Assembly: GCA_012514925.1 (NCBI GenBank)
Contig: JAAYZI010000232.1
Location: forward strand, 1-6,503
Direction: 5' to 3'
Length of the DNA: 6,503 bases
From: Deltaproteobacteria bacterium
GTDB taxonomy: Bacteria > Bdellovibrionota_C > UBA2361 > JAAYZI01
The notes under the pieces are model-generated. The model was not told where the DNA came from, made no database searches, and saw only the letters and a list, made by a program, of their open reading frames with translations. Below, piece by piece: positions 1 through 6,382 of this stretch; position 1 is the stretch's first letter; every line of letters starts with the position of its first letter. The position numbers and the translations under genes were made by a program.

Positions 1-305
1 AAATCAGCAGCGCCCTGCTGCATCGCCTGCACGGCCTGATTGATAGTGCCATAGGCCGTAATCATCACGAAAGGCACGTCCCAGCCGCGCTTCTGCACCT
101 CCTGTAGAAGCTCTTGCCCGTTCATCTCAGGCATGCGTTGATCGGAAATAATCACATCGAAGTTTCCTTCTTCTAACGCGCGTAGCGCTGCGCTACCGTC
201 GCCCACAACTGAAACTTCATGCCCCGCTCTGCTAAGACTTGCGCTGATGGCCAGCTGCATCTGGGTATCATCATCCGCCACAAGAATTTTCAAGCTCTGA
301 GTCAT
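1..305 (-). CDS. NtrC/FlrC-type response regulator, receiver domain only (3' part outside window)
   Basis: Reading the minus strand from ATG at 305-303 gives 101 codons that stay open to the window edge. They encode a response-regulator receiver domain: the acidic pocket is ADDD at residues 10-13, the probable phospho-acceptor is Asp55 in ISDQRMPEMNG, and the conserved Thr83 lies in VMITAYG. The C-terminal part of the domain, including the conserved Lys, and any output domain lie beyond base 1. A strong Shine-Dalgarno (GGAGGGAGG) precedes the ATG and decides the start. The gene follows the histidine kinase by 21 bases, so the two are surely a cognate pair. The SDQRMPEMNG motif and the FleQ/FleS-like neighbours suggest an NtrC-family regulator with an AAA+ domain and Fis-type HTH (FlrC/FleR/AtoC-like). 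That output is inferred from context, not seen. Confidence 0.93.
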   Translation of the reverse strand, partial: MTQSLKILVADDDTQMQLAISASLSRAGHEVSVVGDGSAALRALEEGNFDVIISDQRMPEMNGQELLQEVQKRGWDVPFVMITAYGTINQAVQAMQQGAAD

Positions 306-326
306 AACTACACCTCCCTCCTCTTG

Positions 327-1172
327 CTATCCGGCGCCGCCGGTTTTGCGGGGCAGCAACACCGTAAAACTAGCGCCATTCAAATTAACAAAGCTGATAT
401 GTCCCCCATGACGGGATACAATCTTTTTGACGATCGTCAATCCCAAACCGGTGCCATTACCTTTATCAGTTACAAACGGATCAAAAATCCGCTCTCCCAT
501 GTCGGTGGCAATGCCAGGACCATTGTCCGCCACACAAACCTCCAAACAGCCATCCCGATCCTCGGCCGAAACAAAGATAGTACCGCTCCCTTTAAGGGCC
601 TGCACCGCATTTAAAATCAGATTATAAAAGACCTGTTCAAGGGAGTGCTCATCTCCCTGTACAAAGGCGTTTCCTTGGAGTTTAACCTCAAAGGACAACC
701 CTTTTTCGGTTCTACTGAACTGATTAACTTGCTCACGCAAAATGGCGTGAACATTAACCGGACTAGCACAGGGCACATCTTCCTTAGAGAACTGCAAAAT
801 ATTAGAAACCACATTCTCTAACTTATTGACGCTACGCTCAATCTCACATGCCAGCCTCAGGGCTGCAGGCTGCTCGACTAAATCCTTCTTCAGCAAAGAG
901 ACGAAGAGTTTGATCGACCCCAAAGGATTTCTGACCTCGTGGGCGATCCCAGCGGCGGTCTCTCCCAACACGGCTAAACGCTCACTTCGTTTAACCTCAA
1001 GGTCTTTAACCCTTAACTGCTCCCGCAACGATTCCGTCTCTACCTGTAAACGCCGGTAACGCCGCTCTAAACGGCGGCTTAGCATGTTAAAATTCTCAAA
1101 GGCACGCATGAGCTCAATCGGCTGCAGCGCGTCCTGGTTTAAATGGCTTTTCTGCTTCAAGGCCCGCATCAC
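327..1172 (-). CDS. Soluble NtrB/FlrB-type sensor histidine kinase
   Basis: A 281-residue cytosolic kinase with no membrane segment. Residues 1-65 form a charged, probably coiled-coil N-terminal region (ERRYRRLQVETESLREQLR) without a recognisable PAS domain. HisKA follows, with the phospho-accepting His78 in AAGIAHEVRNPLGSI. The HATPase has an N box at 182-192 (FYNLILNAVQA), a G1 box DNGPGI at 216-221, an F box IFDPFVT at 229-235 and a G2 box GTGLGL at 240-245. All catalytic motifs are intact. It should autophosphorylate and pass phosphate to the regulator encoded 21 bases downstream. The stretch NPLGSIKLFVSLL resembles FlrB/FleS-like kinases encoded beside flagellar genes (recollection of the family, not a search). 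The start is unsure: GTG at 1172 and ATG at 1169 are adjacent and both have only a weak ribosome site, and the true start may lie at 1200 across a frameshift (see findings). Confidence 0.93.
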   Translation of the reverse strand: MMRALKQKSHLNQDALQPIELMRAFENFNMLSRRLERRYRRLQVETESLREQLRVKDLEVKRSERLAVLGETAAGIAHEVRNPLGSIKLFVSLLKKDLVEQPAALRLACEIERSVNKLENVVSNILQFSKEDVPCASPVNVHAILREQVNQFSRTEKGLSFEVKLQGNAFVQGDEHSLEQVFYNLILNAVQALKGSGTIFVSAEDRDGCLEVCVADNGPGIATDMGERIFDPFVTDKGNGTGLGLTIVKKIVSRHGGHISFVNLNGASFTVLLPRKTGGAG

Positions 1173-1252
1173 CGCCGTCTCATCAAATAAATCTTTTCAT
1201 ACACGCAAATCCTGCTTGGTTAATCACAGAACCAACCTTCGTAGAAAACACG
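1173..1252 (-). other. 80-base gap before the kinase, with a possible lost start
   Basis: This is the only sizeable gap in the minus-strand operon. An ATG at 1200-1198 lies 9 bases after an AGGA (1213-1210), a better initiation site than that of the annotated kinase start. It reads only MKRFI before a stop. In the kinase's own frame the codons from 1196 to 1173 read KDLFDETA and join the kinase without a stop. Removing one A from the AAAA run at 1197-1194 would give MKDLFDETAVMRALK and so on. A small stem (TTGGTT / AACCAA, 1216-1221 with 1230-1235, 8-base loop) lies just upstream. It has no T-run and is not a convincing terminator. Confidence 0.4.
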
Positions 1253-2146
1253 CTAGGAAGACCCTGCCCCTTTGCTCATTTGCCAATTAAATGCTTCCGC
1301 TGCGGCATTTAGCAAAGTCAGCCAATAATCGGAAGGGGGGTACTTTTTTTGCGCCTCTGCTTGCAGCAACTTCACCTGCTTAGCATCCTTCATCTCCACC
1401 GCTGCCCTCACAAGAATGTAGTCAACCCAACAATCCAAAAACTTATCGGGGTAATCCTGCCTGCCCTTATTCAGCCAAAACACCGCTTGCGCAGATTGTC
1501 CTTGCTGTAAAGACAGCTCCGCCAAGCCGCGCAGGGCGTCAGCTGTGCGCGCATGTTGCAGAGGCACTCTCTCAAAGTTTTGCCGCGCTTGGACTAAACG
1601 TCCAAGTTTCATTTGACAGACTCCCAGCAAATAATGCACTTCCGGCCGCTCTGCCGGGAGACTAGCCTCCAAGGCTTTTTGATATTTCTCTTCTGCCGCA
1701 CCGTATGACTTTAACTGCGAAAGGCTCTCCCCCCATAGCAACCAAGCCTTGGCCTGTAATGGGCTCGCTGTCTTTAACTGCTTCAAAGACTTTTCGGCAT
1801 ATAAAATGGCAACCTGAAAATGCCCTTCCTGGTACTCTATAATCCCTCTCGAAAGCAGCAACCTGGCGCGCTCACCCTTCCCCAGCTGCTTATCCTGCAG
1901 AGCCTGATCAAATTCGGCCACGGCCCGCTCGGGCAGACTAAGAGCCCATGCGGACTTGGCGGCGGCCACGGTAGCAGAAGTTGTAATTTGGCGGCGCGGC
2001 AGGCGGTCATATAGTGCAAGCGCTTCCAGATAATCGCCGGAAGATGCCTTGCGCTGCACCTCAATCGGGTGCTGAGCCAGCGTACAAACCGGAGCAGCAA
2101 TCGCTCCACAAAGAAGTGTGATTATAGCGAGCCAAGACCTGATCAT
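1253..2146 (-). CDS. Exported TPR-repeat protein
   Basis: A 297-residue protein with a typical Sec signal peptide: MIRS, a hydrophobic stretch at about residues 5-24, and a likely cleavage after TLA at 22-24. The Cys13 and Cys21 contexts do not form a proper lipobox, so it is probably secreted or periplasmic and not a lipoprotein. The mature part is almost wholly helical and TPR-like, with the best repeats at about 96-128, 132-166, 168-200 and 203-233. A clear unit is WLLWGESLSQLKSYGAAEEK, followed by YQKALE. TPRs are protein-binding scaffolds; no catalytic motif is visible. The ATG is supported by GAGG 8 bases upstream, and the gene starts 16 bases after the activator's stop codon, so the two are co-transcribed and perhaps translationally linked. 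Its partner is unknown. The position inside a FleQ-FleSR-like operon suggests an envelope or flagellar assembly role, by inference only. Confidence 0.9.
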   Translation of the reverse strand: MIRSWLAIITLLCGAIAAPVCTLAQHPIEVQRKASSGDYLEALALYDRLPRRQITTSATVAAAKSAWALSLPERAVAEFDQALQDKQLGKGERARLLLSRGIIEYQEGHFQVAILYAEKSLKQLKTASPLQAKAWLLWGESLSQLKSYGAAEEKYQKALEASLPAERPEVHYLLGVCQMKLGRLVQARQNFERVPLQHARTADALRGLAELSLQQGQSAQAVFWLNKGRQDYPDKFLDCWVDYILVRAAVEMKDAKQVKLLQAEAQKKYPPSDYWLTLLNAAAEAFNWQMSKGAGSS

Positions 2147-2162
2147 AATTGTAGCCTCAAAC

Positions 2163-3278
2163 TCAAGCTTGAAATAAAGTATCCTCCGTGTTTTCTCCCC
2201 AGCGGGTCTGACCTTCGAGGCTTTTTTTCTTGATCTTTTCCACCAAGGTAGTGCGGTTCAAACGCAGCAGCTTCGCGGCGGCCTTCTTATTACCACCGGT
2301 CTTGGTGAGCGCCATGCGGATTAGCCGATTCTCGTATTCTTCAACCAAACGGTTAAAATCAATTCCATCGTTGGGGATCTCGTGAACCGATTCCAAAATC
2401 TGGCAGCCGCCTCGTTCGCTGCCACCTACATGTGCCGGCAAGTCATCCACCTGCACAACCTTTGAATCCGCCAAGATTGCAAGGCGCTCAATCAGATTCT
2501 CAAGCTCCCTCACATTTCCCGGCCAATCGTGACTGCTTAACTTCCTCCAGGCAGCCGCAGAGAAATCCTTAACCTCGCATCCAAGATGCTCACAGGCGCG
2601 AGCCATGAAGTAACGACTCAGAATCATCACATCTTCGCCTCTACTTCGCAGCGGCGGGAGCACTACCGGCACCACCTGCAAACGATAGAACAGGTCCTCG
2701 CGGAAACGTCCCGCCTTAACCTCCTCCCACAGATCTTTATTGGTTGCCGCAATAACACGCACGTCCACTTCAATCGATTTATTCGATCCAACCGGCTCAA
2801 CCCTCATCTCCTGCAGCACCCGCAGAAGCTTGACCTGAAGTTTCGGGCTCATTTCTCCGATTTCATCCAAGAAGATTGTTCCGGCGTCGGCTAATTGAAA
2901 GCGTCCAACGCGCGAGCTGATCGCTCCGGTGAAAGCCCCCTTCTCATGCCCGAACAATTCGCTTTCCAGAATCTCCTCAGGGATGGCTCCGCAATTTACT
3001 GGCACTAAATTTCCCCTGCGCCCGCTGAGCTTATGAATTGCGCGCGCCACCAACTCCTTTCCTGTACCAGTCTCTCCCAGGATCAAGACAGTCGCGTCGA
3101 TTTTTGCAACCTTCTCTATCACTGAAAAGACGCGCTGCATCTTGCTGCACTGGCTGATAATGCCAGCAAATGATGTTTGTTTAAGATTACTAATCTCAGG
3201 CAGTGAGATTGATTCCGCAGAGATAGGCGGTAGCGGCGTGGATCCAAAAACCGTACTACTAGTAACAGAAGTCTGCAT
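2163..3278 (-). CDS. FleQ/FlrA-like sigma-54 activator lacking an N-terminal sensor domain
   Basis: A 371-residue bacterial enhancer-binding protein that activates sigma-54 RNA polymerase. After about 36 low-complexity residues it goes straight into the AAA+ domain: Walker A GETGTGKE at 68-75, the sigma-54-contacting GAFTGA loop at 114-119, Walker B GTIFLDEIGEM at 133-143, sensor I AATN at 177-180, the arginine-finger region GRFREDLFYRL at 190-200, and sensor II WPGNVRELEN at 252-261. A Fis-type HTH lies at about 325-352 and reads NRTTLVEKIKKK, close to the FleQ/FlrA version. All motifs for ATP hydrolysis and sigma-54 remodelling are intact. There is no receiver, GAF, PAS or FleQ-type N-terminal domain, so it is an orphan activator not controlled by direct phosphorylation. 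The ATG follows AAGGAG at 5 bases. It is first in the minus-strand operon. An NtrC-like origin is possible, but the HTH favours FleQ. Confidence 0.94.
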   Translation of the reverse strand: MQTSVTSSTVFGSTPLPPISAESISLPEISNLKQTSFAGIISQCSKMQRVFSVIEKVAKIDATVLILGETGTGKELVARAIHKLSGRRGNLVPVNCGAIPEEILESELFGHEKGAFTGAISSRVGRFQLADAGTIFLDEIGEMSPKLQVKLLRVLQEMRVEPVGSNKSIEVDVRVIAATNKDLWEEVKAGRFREDLFYRLQVVPVVLPPLRSRGEDVMILSRYFMARACEHLGCEVKDFSAAAWRKLSSHDWPGNVRELENLIERLAILADSKVVQVDDLPAHVGGSERGGCQILESVHEIPNDGIDFNRLVEEYENRLIRMALTKTGGNKKAAAKLLRLNRTTLVEKIKKKSLEGQTRWGENTEDTLFQA

Positions 3279-3608
3279 ATGCTCTCCTTAGCAAAAACCC
3301 CTTCATCCTTAAGGTGTGCAGAAAAACCAACCGGCCCATTCCTGAGCCAAAACCTTCCTCGCGTCGAGATCTCCGAACTAGAAAGGTAAATACGCTTCAA
3401 CTGCGATGACTAAAACCCTAAAAACCAGATCGTGCCGTCAAAAAACAGTCCCAGCGAAGCGTACATGTCAGTTCAATGGCAATTTGCATACCAGTTATTC
3501 AAATTTGCGTCGGCTTCTTGACTCATTTCAGCCTGTGCATCTTTGACTCGAGTTAATAGATTAGAATTGCGCCGAAATTTTTTCGTTTATATTTAAAAAA
3601 ATGGTACG

Positions 3609-3623
3609 TAAATACCGTATTTA
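3609..3623. promoter_or_regulatory. 15-bp palindrome, operator-like
   Basis: TAAATACCGTATTTA is a perfect inverted repeat of 7-bp arms around a single C. It overlaps the -10 of the weak minus-strand promoter candidate (3618-3646), so a bound dimer there could block transcription of the activator operon. The regulator is unknown and the promoter is itself uncertain. Confidence 0.3.
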
Positions 3624-3720
3624 TTCGGCTCGTGAAATTTTTTCAAACAAATGTGTTCAGTTTTTTCCCAGATCTGCCGACAAAGTACGCAGAAAAGTAA
3701 GAGTTACCGCTTGCGCGTGG

Positions 3721-3736
3721 AATTGATTAATCAATT
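3721..3736. promoter_or_regulatory. 16-bp perfect AT-rich palindrome
   Basis: AATTGATTAATCAATT is self-complementary over all 16 bases. It is followed by further related AT repeats: TTGATCA, and TGTAATT twice at 3742-3760. The site is typical of a dimeric repressor operator or a bent-DNA region between divergent genes, but AT richness makes chance palindromes more likely. No cognate regulator can be named. Confidence 0.3.
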
Positions 3737-3770
3737 GATCATGTAATTAATCGTGTAATTTTTGTTTTAA

Positions 3771-3846
3771 GCCTCTTGGCGGTGGCGCGGAATCCTGGGC
3801 GGTGAAATTTCACTTTCTCCAGAGAAAGTAATATTCACGCAAACGG
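3771..3846 (-). repeat. Repeat family copy C (inverted, diverged)
   Basis: Read on the minus strand, this holds CCGTTTGC (3846-3839), 9 bases, then the 18-bp palindrome ACTTTCTCTGGAGAAAGT (3829-3812), GTGAA, 15 bases, ATTCCGCG, a stretch like ACCGCCA, and AGAGGCTT. The same blocks in the same order occur on the plus strand at the right end. The CCGTTTGC-to-palindrome spacing of 9 bases matches copy A, and the 15-base spacing to ATTCCGCG matches copy B. This is therefore a diverged copy of the same element in opposite orientation, not a chance shared motif. The hairpin part of the family is not visible here. Confidence 0.75.
3802..3813. promoter_or_regulatory. 12-bp palindrome fused to the 18-bp repeat palindrome
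   Basis: GTGAAATTTCAC is a perfect 12-bp palindrome whose last two bases are the first two of the 18-bp palindrome at 3812-3829. A degenerate relative, GTGAAATTTTTTCA, occurs at 3632-3645. The right-end copies of the repeat keep GTGAA after the 18-mer but do not complete this second palindrome, so it is specific to the intergenic copy. Confidence 0.35.
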
Positions 3847-3998
3847 TTACATTCCATTTTTAAGTCGGGATCTTCCCCGAATCTGCCCTCTCTTAGTAGA
3901 ACCACTTCTTAGGGTGCCTTATAAAATCAGATACACAGCGCCGCCTAACAACCCGATTTAAATAATTTTTTGTTTACTCGCGAAGGTAAAAAGGTTAA

Positions 3999-4056
3999 CT
4001 ATTTGGTCGACCCATAACTCGGATGCCAAAAACATGTCTCAGTTTCGACCAAATAG
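3999..4056 (+). promoter_or_regulatory. Inverted repeat straddling the hybrid-kinase start codon
   Basis: CTATTTGGTCGA (3999-4010) is exactly complementary to TCGACCAAATAG (4045-4056). The arms are 12 bp without mismatch and enclose 34 bases that contain the ATG at 4034. In mRNA this would make a stem with the start codon in its loop; in DNA it could be a spaced operator. The kinase has no Shine-Dalgarno: the bases before ATG are GCCAAAAAC. A structure-dependent initiation or a translational switch is therefore conceivable. The match is direct; the function is inference. Confidence 0.6.
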
Positions 4057-6109
4057 CCCCGCCTCACCTTCCCACGCCGATTTGGCATCTCTCCTGGAGC
4101 GCCAACGCGGATACTTGAGTCGACTGATTGATGCTATTCCACACCTTATTTATGTACAAGACGCCTCAGGCCGCTATTTGCTGGTTAATCAAGCCACCGC
4201 AGCCTTTTTCGGGCTAAAACCTTACGAGCTTCTGGGAAAGAGTGACCAAGAGGTCTGCCGCTTCGCTGCGAACCTGCCCCTATTGGTTGAAGGTGACCGT
4301 GAGGTGCTTTCCGAACTTCGCACTATGGTTTTCCCTGAGCAACGCCTGCAACATGCCAATCTAACCACTCCGCGTTGGTACCACACCATTAAACAGGCGG
4401 TCCGATCCGAGGATGACACAGGCCACTGCCTCCTTGGGATCTCCACTGATCTTACCGAACGTAAGCTGGCGGAAGATGCCCTGCGGTTAATCGTAGAGGG
4501 CACCGCTTCTTCAACAGCCGAAGACTTTTTTCACCAATTGGTGCGGTATTTAGCCAGCGCCCTTGAAACTAAATATGCATTCGTTGGCAGAATAGATCCT
4601 TTAGATCCAGAAAGCATTGAGACCCTGGCCATCTGGAAGGGCAACCATTTTGCGGAGAATGAACGCTATGCTGTGCAAGGGTCCCCAAGTGAACAGATTA
4701 TAAAATCCGGCCTTTTGTATTGTGAACAGGATCTACAATCCCGTTTCCCGCAGGATACAGGCCTGAAGCGCCACGGCATTAATTCATATCTGGGTGCTCC
4801 AATTTATGATGCACACGCTAATGTTCTTGGCGTACTTGCTGTCATGGACAATAAAACCATACGTGACTGGCAGGTTGGCCGCTGGATTATGCATATCTTT
4901 GCGGCCCGCGCCGGCGCTGAGCTTGAGCGGCTTCTGACCGAAGGTGAATCCCGACGTCTGCAACGGCAACTGTTGCACGCCCAAAAAATGGAGGCGATTG
5001 GACAACTGGCAGCAGGAGTGGCGCATGATCTGAATAACGCTCTGGGAGCGGTAGTAGGTCATCTGCAATTGATTCGAATGGAGGACGCAATCGCTCCGGA
5101 CGTTATGAGTTCAATCAACACCGCCCTGGGCGGTTGCGAACGCGCCAGCTCGTTGATTCAGCAGCTTTTAGCCTTTTCACGCCAAGAAAAATACAACCTG
5201 GAGGATGTCAGCCTTTATCACATCGTCTCCGAAACCATTAAGTTCTTAGGCCGTATCATCGGCAAAGACATCCAAATCAAAATCGAACATATACCGGAAG
5301 ACTTAATCATCTGCGGAGACCAGGGTCAGCTTCAGCAGGCCTTGACTAATTTAATAATCAACGCCATGCATGCCATGCCGCAAGGCGGCACCATCACCTT
5401 TTCCTCCAAGTCTATACACATACACGCTCCACAGCATTTCAATCCCAAATCCCTTCCGGGAGATTATGCGCTGCTTAGAGTGAGCGACACCGGCGTCGGC
5501 ATTAAATCAGAGCATTTAAGCAAGATTTTTGAACCATTCTTTTCAACTAGAGAGTTCTCATGCGGAACCGGTCTTGGGCTTGCCATGGTTTATAGCATAA
5601 TGCAGAATCACGGTGGTTGGATTGAGGTTCATTCGCAACCAGATAAGGGGACGACATTCGTGCTCTATCTGCCTATATCAAACCATGACCAAACGGTCGT
5701 TTCCAAAGGAGGAGTGGCATCTGTGAAGGCTAACGGCGGTAAGATTATGATTGTTGATGATGAACCCGTTCTGGTCGACCTAGCCGTACGCTTTATGCAA
5801 AAATCCGGTTTAGCGGCTGAAGGCTTCACCGCCGGAGAAGATGCCATCGCTTGGTACCGCGAAAATTACAGTAGCGTAGACATGGTGGTTCTGGATGTTA
5901 AAATGCCGGGACTAAGCGGAGAAGAGTGCTTTGACCAAATCAGGCAGATCAATCCACATGCGCAGGTAGTAATTCTTTCCGGGTATGTACATGACGACTC
6001 CGCCGAAGCCTTAGTTAAAAAGGGCGCCCTTAAATTCTTTCATAAGCCGCTGCAGTACCCGGAGCTAGTGCAGTGGATAGCGGCTCATTTAGAAAAAGAA
6101 GGATCTTAA
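4034..6109 (+). CDS. Soluble hybrid histidine kinase (PAS-GAF-HisKA-HATPase-REC)
   Basis: A 691-residue cytosolic hybrid sensor kinase without membrane segments. Residues 28-145 are a PAS domain (LIDAIPHLIYVQDASGRYLL, ending in DLTERK). Residues 150-300 are a GAF domain (YLGAPIYDAHANVLGVLAVM). HisKA carries His331 in AAGVAHDLNNALGAV. The HATPase has its N box at 436-446 (ALTNLIINAMH), G1 DTGVGI at 485-490, F box FEPFFST at 499-505, and G2 GTGLGL at 511-516. The C-terminal receiver has acidic residues Asp575 and Asp576, phospho-acceptor Asp621 in VVLDVKMPG, Ser649 and Lys671. All catalytic residues are present. It should sense a cytosolic ligand or redox cue and move phosphate from His331 to Asp621, then probably to an external phosphotransfer protein or regulator. 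ATG is the only start in this frame between the stop at 3959 and the PAS domain. It lies inside an inverted repeat and has no ribosome site. The divergent operon encodes possible partners. Confidence 0.95.
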   Translation: MSQFRPNSPASPSHADLASLLERQRGYLSRLIDAIPHLIYVQDASGRYLLVNQATAAFFGLKPYELLGKSDQEVCRFAANLPLLVEGDREVLSELRTMVFPEQRLQHANLTTPRWYHTIKQAVRSEDDTGHCLLGISTDLTERKLAEDALRLIVEGTASSTAEDFFHQLVRYLASALETKYAFVGRIDPLDPESIETLAIWKGNHFAENERYAVQGSPSEQIIKSGLLYCEQDLQSRFPQDTGLKRHGINSYLGAPIYDAHANVLGVLAVMDNKTIRDWQVGRWIMHIFAARAGAELERLLTEGESRRLQRQLLHAQKMEAIGQLAAGVAHDLNNALGAVVGHLQLIRMEDAIAPDVMSSINTALGGCERASSLIQQLLAFSRQEKYNLEDVSLYHIVSETIKFLGRIIGKDIQIKIEHIPEDLIICGDQGQLQQALTNLIINAMHAMPQGGTITFSSKSIHIHAPQHFNPKSLPGDYALLRVSDTGVGIKSEHLSKIFEPFFSTREFSCGTGLGLAMVYSIMQNHGGWIEVHSQPDKGTTFVLYLPISNHDQTVVSKGGVASVKANGGKIMIVDDEPVLVDLAVRFMQKSGLAAEGFTAGEDAIAWYRENYSSVDMVVLDVKMPGLSGEECFDQIRQINPHAQVVILSGYVHDDSAEALVKKGALKFFHKPLQYPELVQWIAAHLEKEGS

Positions 6110-6145
6110 CTCGAATTGCTTTAAAACTTCATAATACCGTAGTAT

Positions 6146-6256
6146 CCGTTTGCATGAATTTTACTTTCTCTGGAGAAAGTGAAGACTCCGCGTTACCGTC
6201 AGCCTTCACCAGAAAGGCTTTGCTAACCTGGGCTTTTATTAAACCTTGTCACATAT
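6146..6256 (+). repeat. Repeat family copy A
   Basis: The blocks in order are CCGTTTGC (6146-6153), the palindrome ACTTTCTCTGGAGAAAGT (6163-6180) followed by GAAG, TCCGCGTTACCGTCAG (6187-6202), and a 51-base segment (6206-6256) identical to 6453-6503. The palindrome with flanks (6160-6184) is identical to 6383-6407. Compared with copy B it lacks 14 bases after GTGAAG and one 10-base unit around CATCACCAG. Its last 13 bases are the start of the left arm of the long hairpin. Confidence 0.9.
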
Positions 6257-6326
6257 ACATATCTCGCGCGTAGCGCACTAGTTTAATTTGCCAATCTTTT
6301 GCGCGAGATATGCATATGCGACAAGG
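6244..6326. repeat. Long imperfect hairpin, 26-bp arms
   Basis: The arm 6244-6269 (starts CCTTGTC, ends TCTCGCGC) is complementary to 6301-6326 (starts GCGCGAGA, ends GACAAGG) at 24 of 26 positions; the two mismatches are A opposite C at 6251/6319 and 6257/6313. The enclosed 31 bases (6270-6300) show no strong structure. As RNA this is a very stable stem; as DNA it could be a cruciform or a pair of terminal inverted repeats with almost no cargo. There is no T-run after it, so it is not a normal terminator. The right arm itself contains the 10-bp palindrome ATATGCATAT. Confidence 0.88.
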
Positions 6327-6382
6327 GCAATATTAGGTTGTACCAGATTGAATGACTTTACGTTTTATATGCGGCTGCCATG

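Larger units (their letters stand above)
3279..4033. other. 755-base divergent intergenic region, AT-rich, with several palindromes
   Basis: This region separates the minus-strand activator operon from the plus-strand hybrid kinase and must hold both promoters. I see no credible gene: open frames here are short and without family features. The centre (about 3570-3660 and 3720-3770) is very AT-rich. An 11-base direct repeat GAAATTTTTTC occurs at 3574-3584 and 3634-3644, exactly 60 bases apart. A weak minus-strand sigma-70-like pair is TTGAAA (3646-3641), 17 bases, TAAATA (3623-3618). A possible plus-strand -10 box TATAAA lies at 3920-3925 without a good -35. I found no sigma-54 promoter with correct spacing. 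The palindromes, the repeat copy and the start-codon inverted repeat are listed separately. Confidence 0.7.

Noticed and set aside
2084..2146. Lipoprotein signal in the TPR protein (Cys13 or Cys21)
   Set aside because: The residues before each Cys (LL and APV) do not fit a lipobox; a Sec signal cleaved near TLA fits better.
3119..3400. 93-codon minus-strand frame upstream of and overlapping the activator
   Set aside because: It overlaps the start of the clear activator gene in another frame and its product has no family features.
3415..3441. Minus-strand TTGACG ... TAGGGT as a sigma-70 promoter for the activator
   Set aside because: The spacer is 15 bases and the -10 matches only three of six consensus positions.
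3477..3488. Sigma-54-like TGGCAATTTGCA
   Set aside because: The GG and GC elements are about four bases too close for a -24/-12 promoter, and such promoters do not tolerate that spacing change.
3943..3990. GCCTAACAA resembling the start of an integron attC site
   Set aside because: No matching GTTRRRY core at suitable distance and no integrase or cassette structure; the right-end repeats also lack attC cores.
6163..6180. 18-bp palindrome as a rho-independent terminator for the hybrid kinase
   Set aside because: No T-run follows it, the stem is not GC-rich, and the same motif occurs upstream of the kinase.
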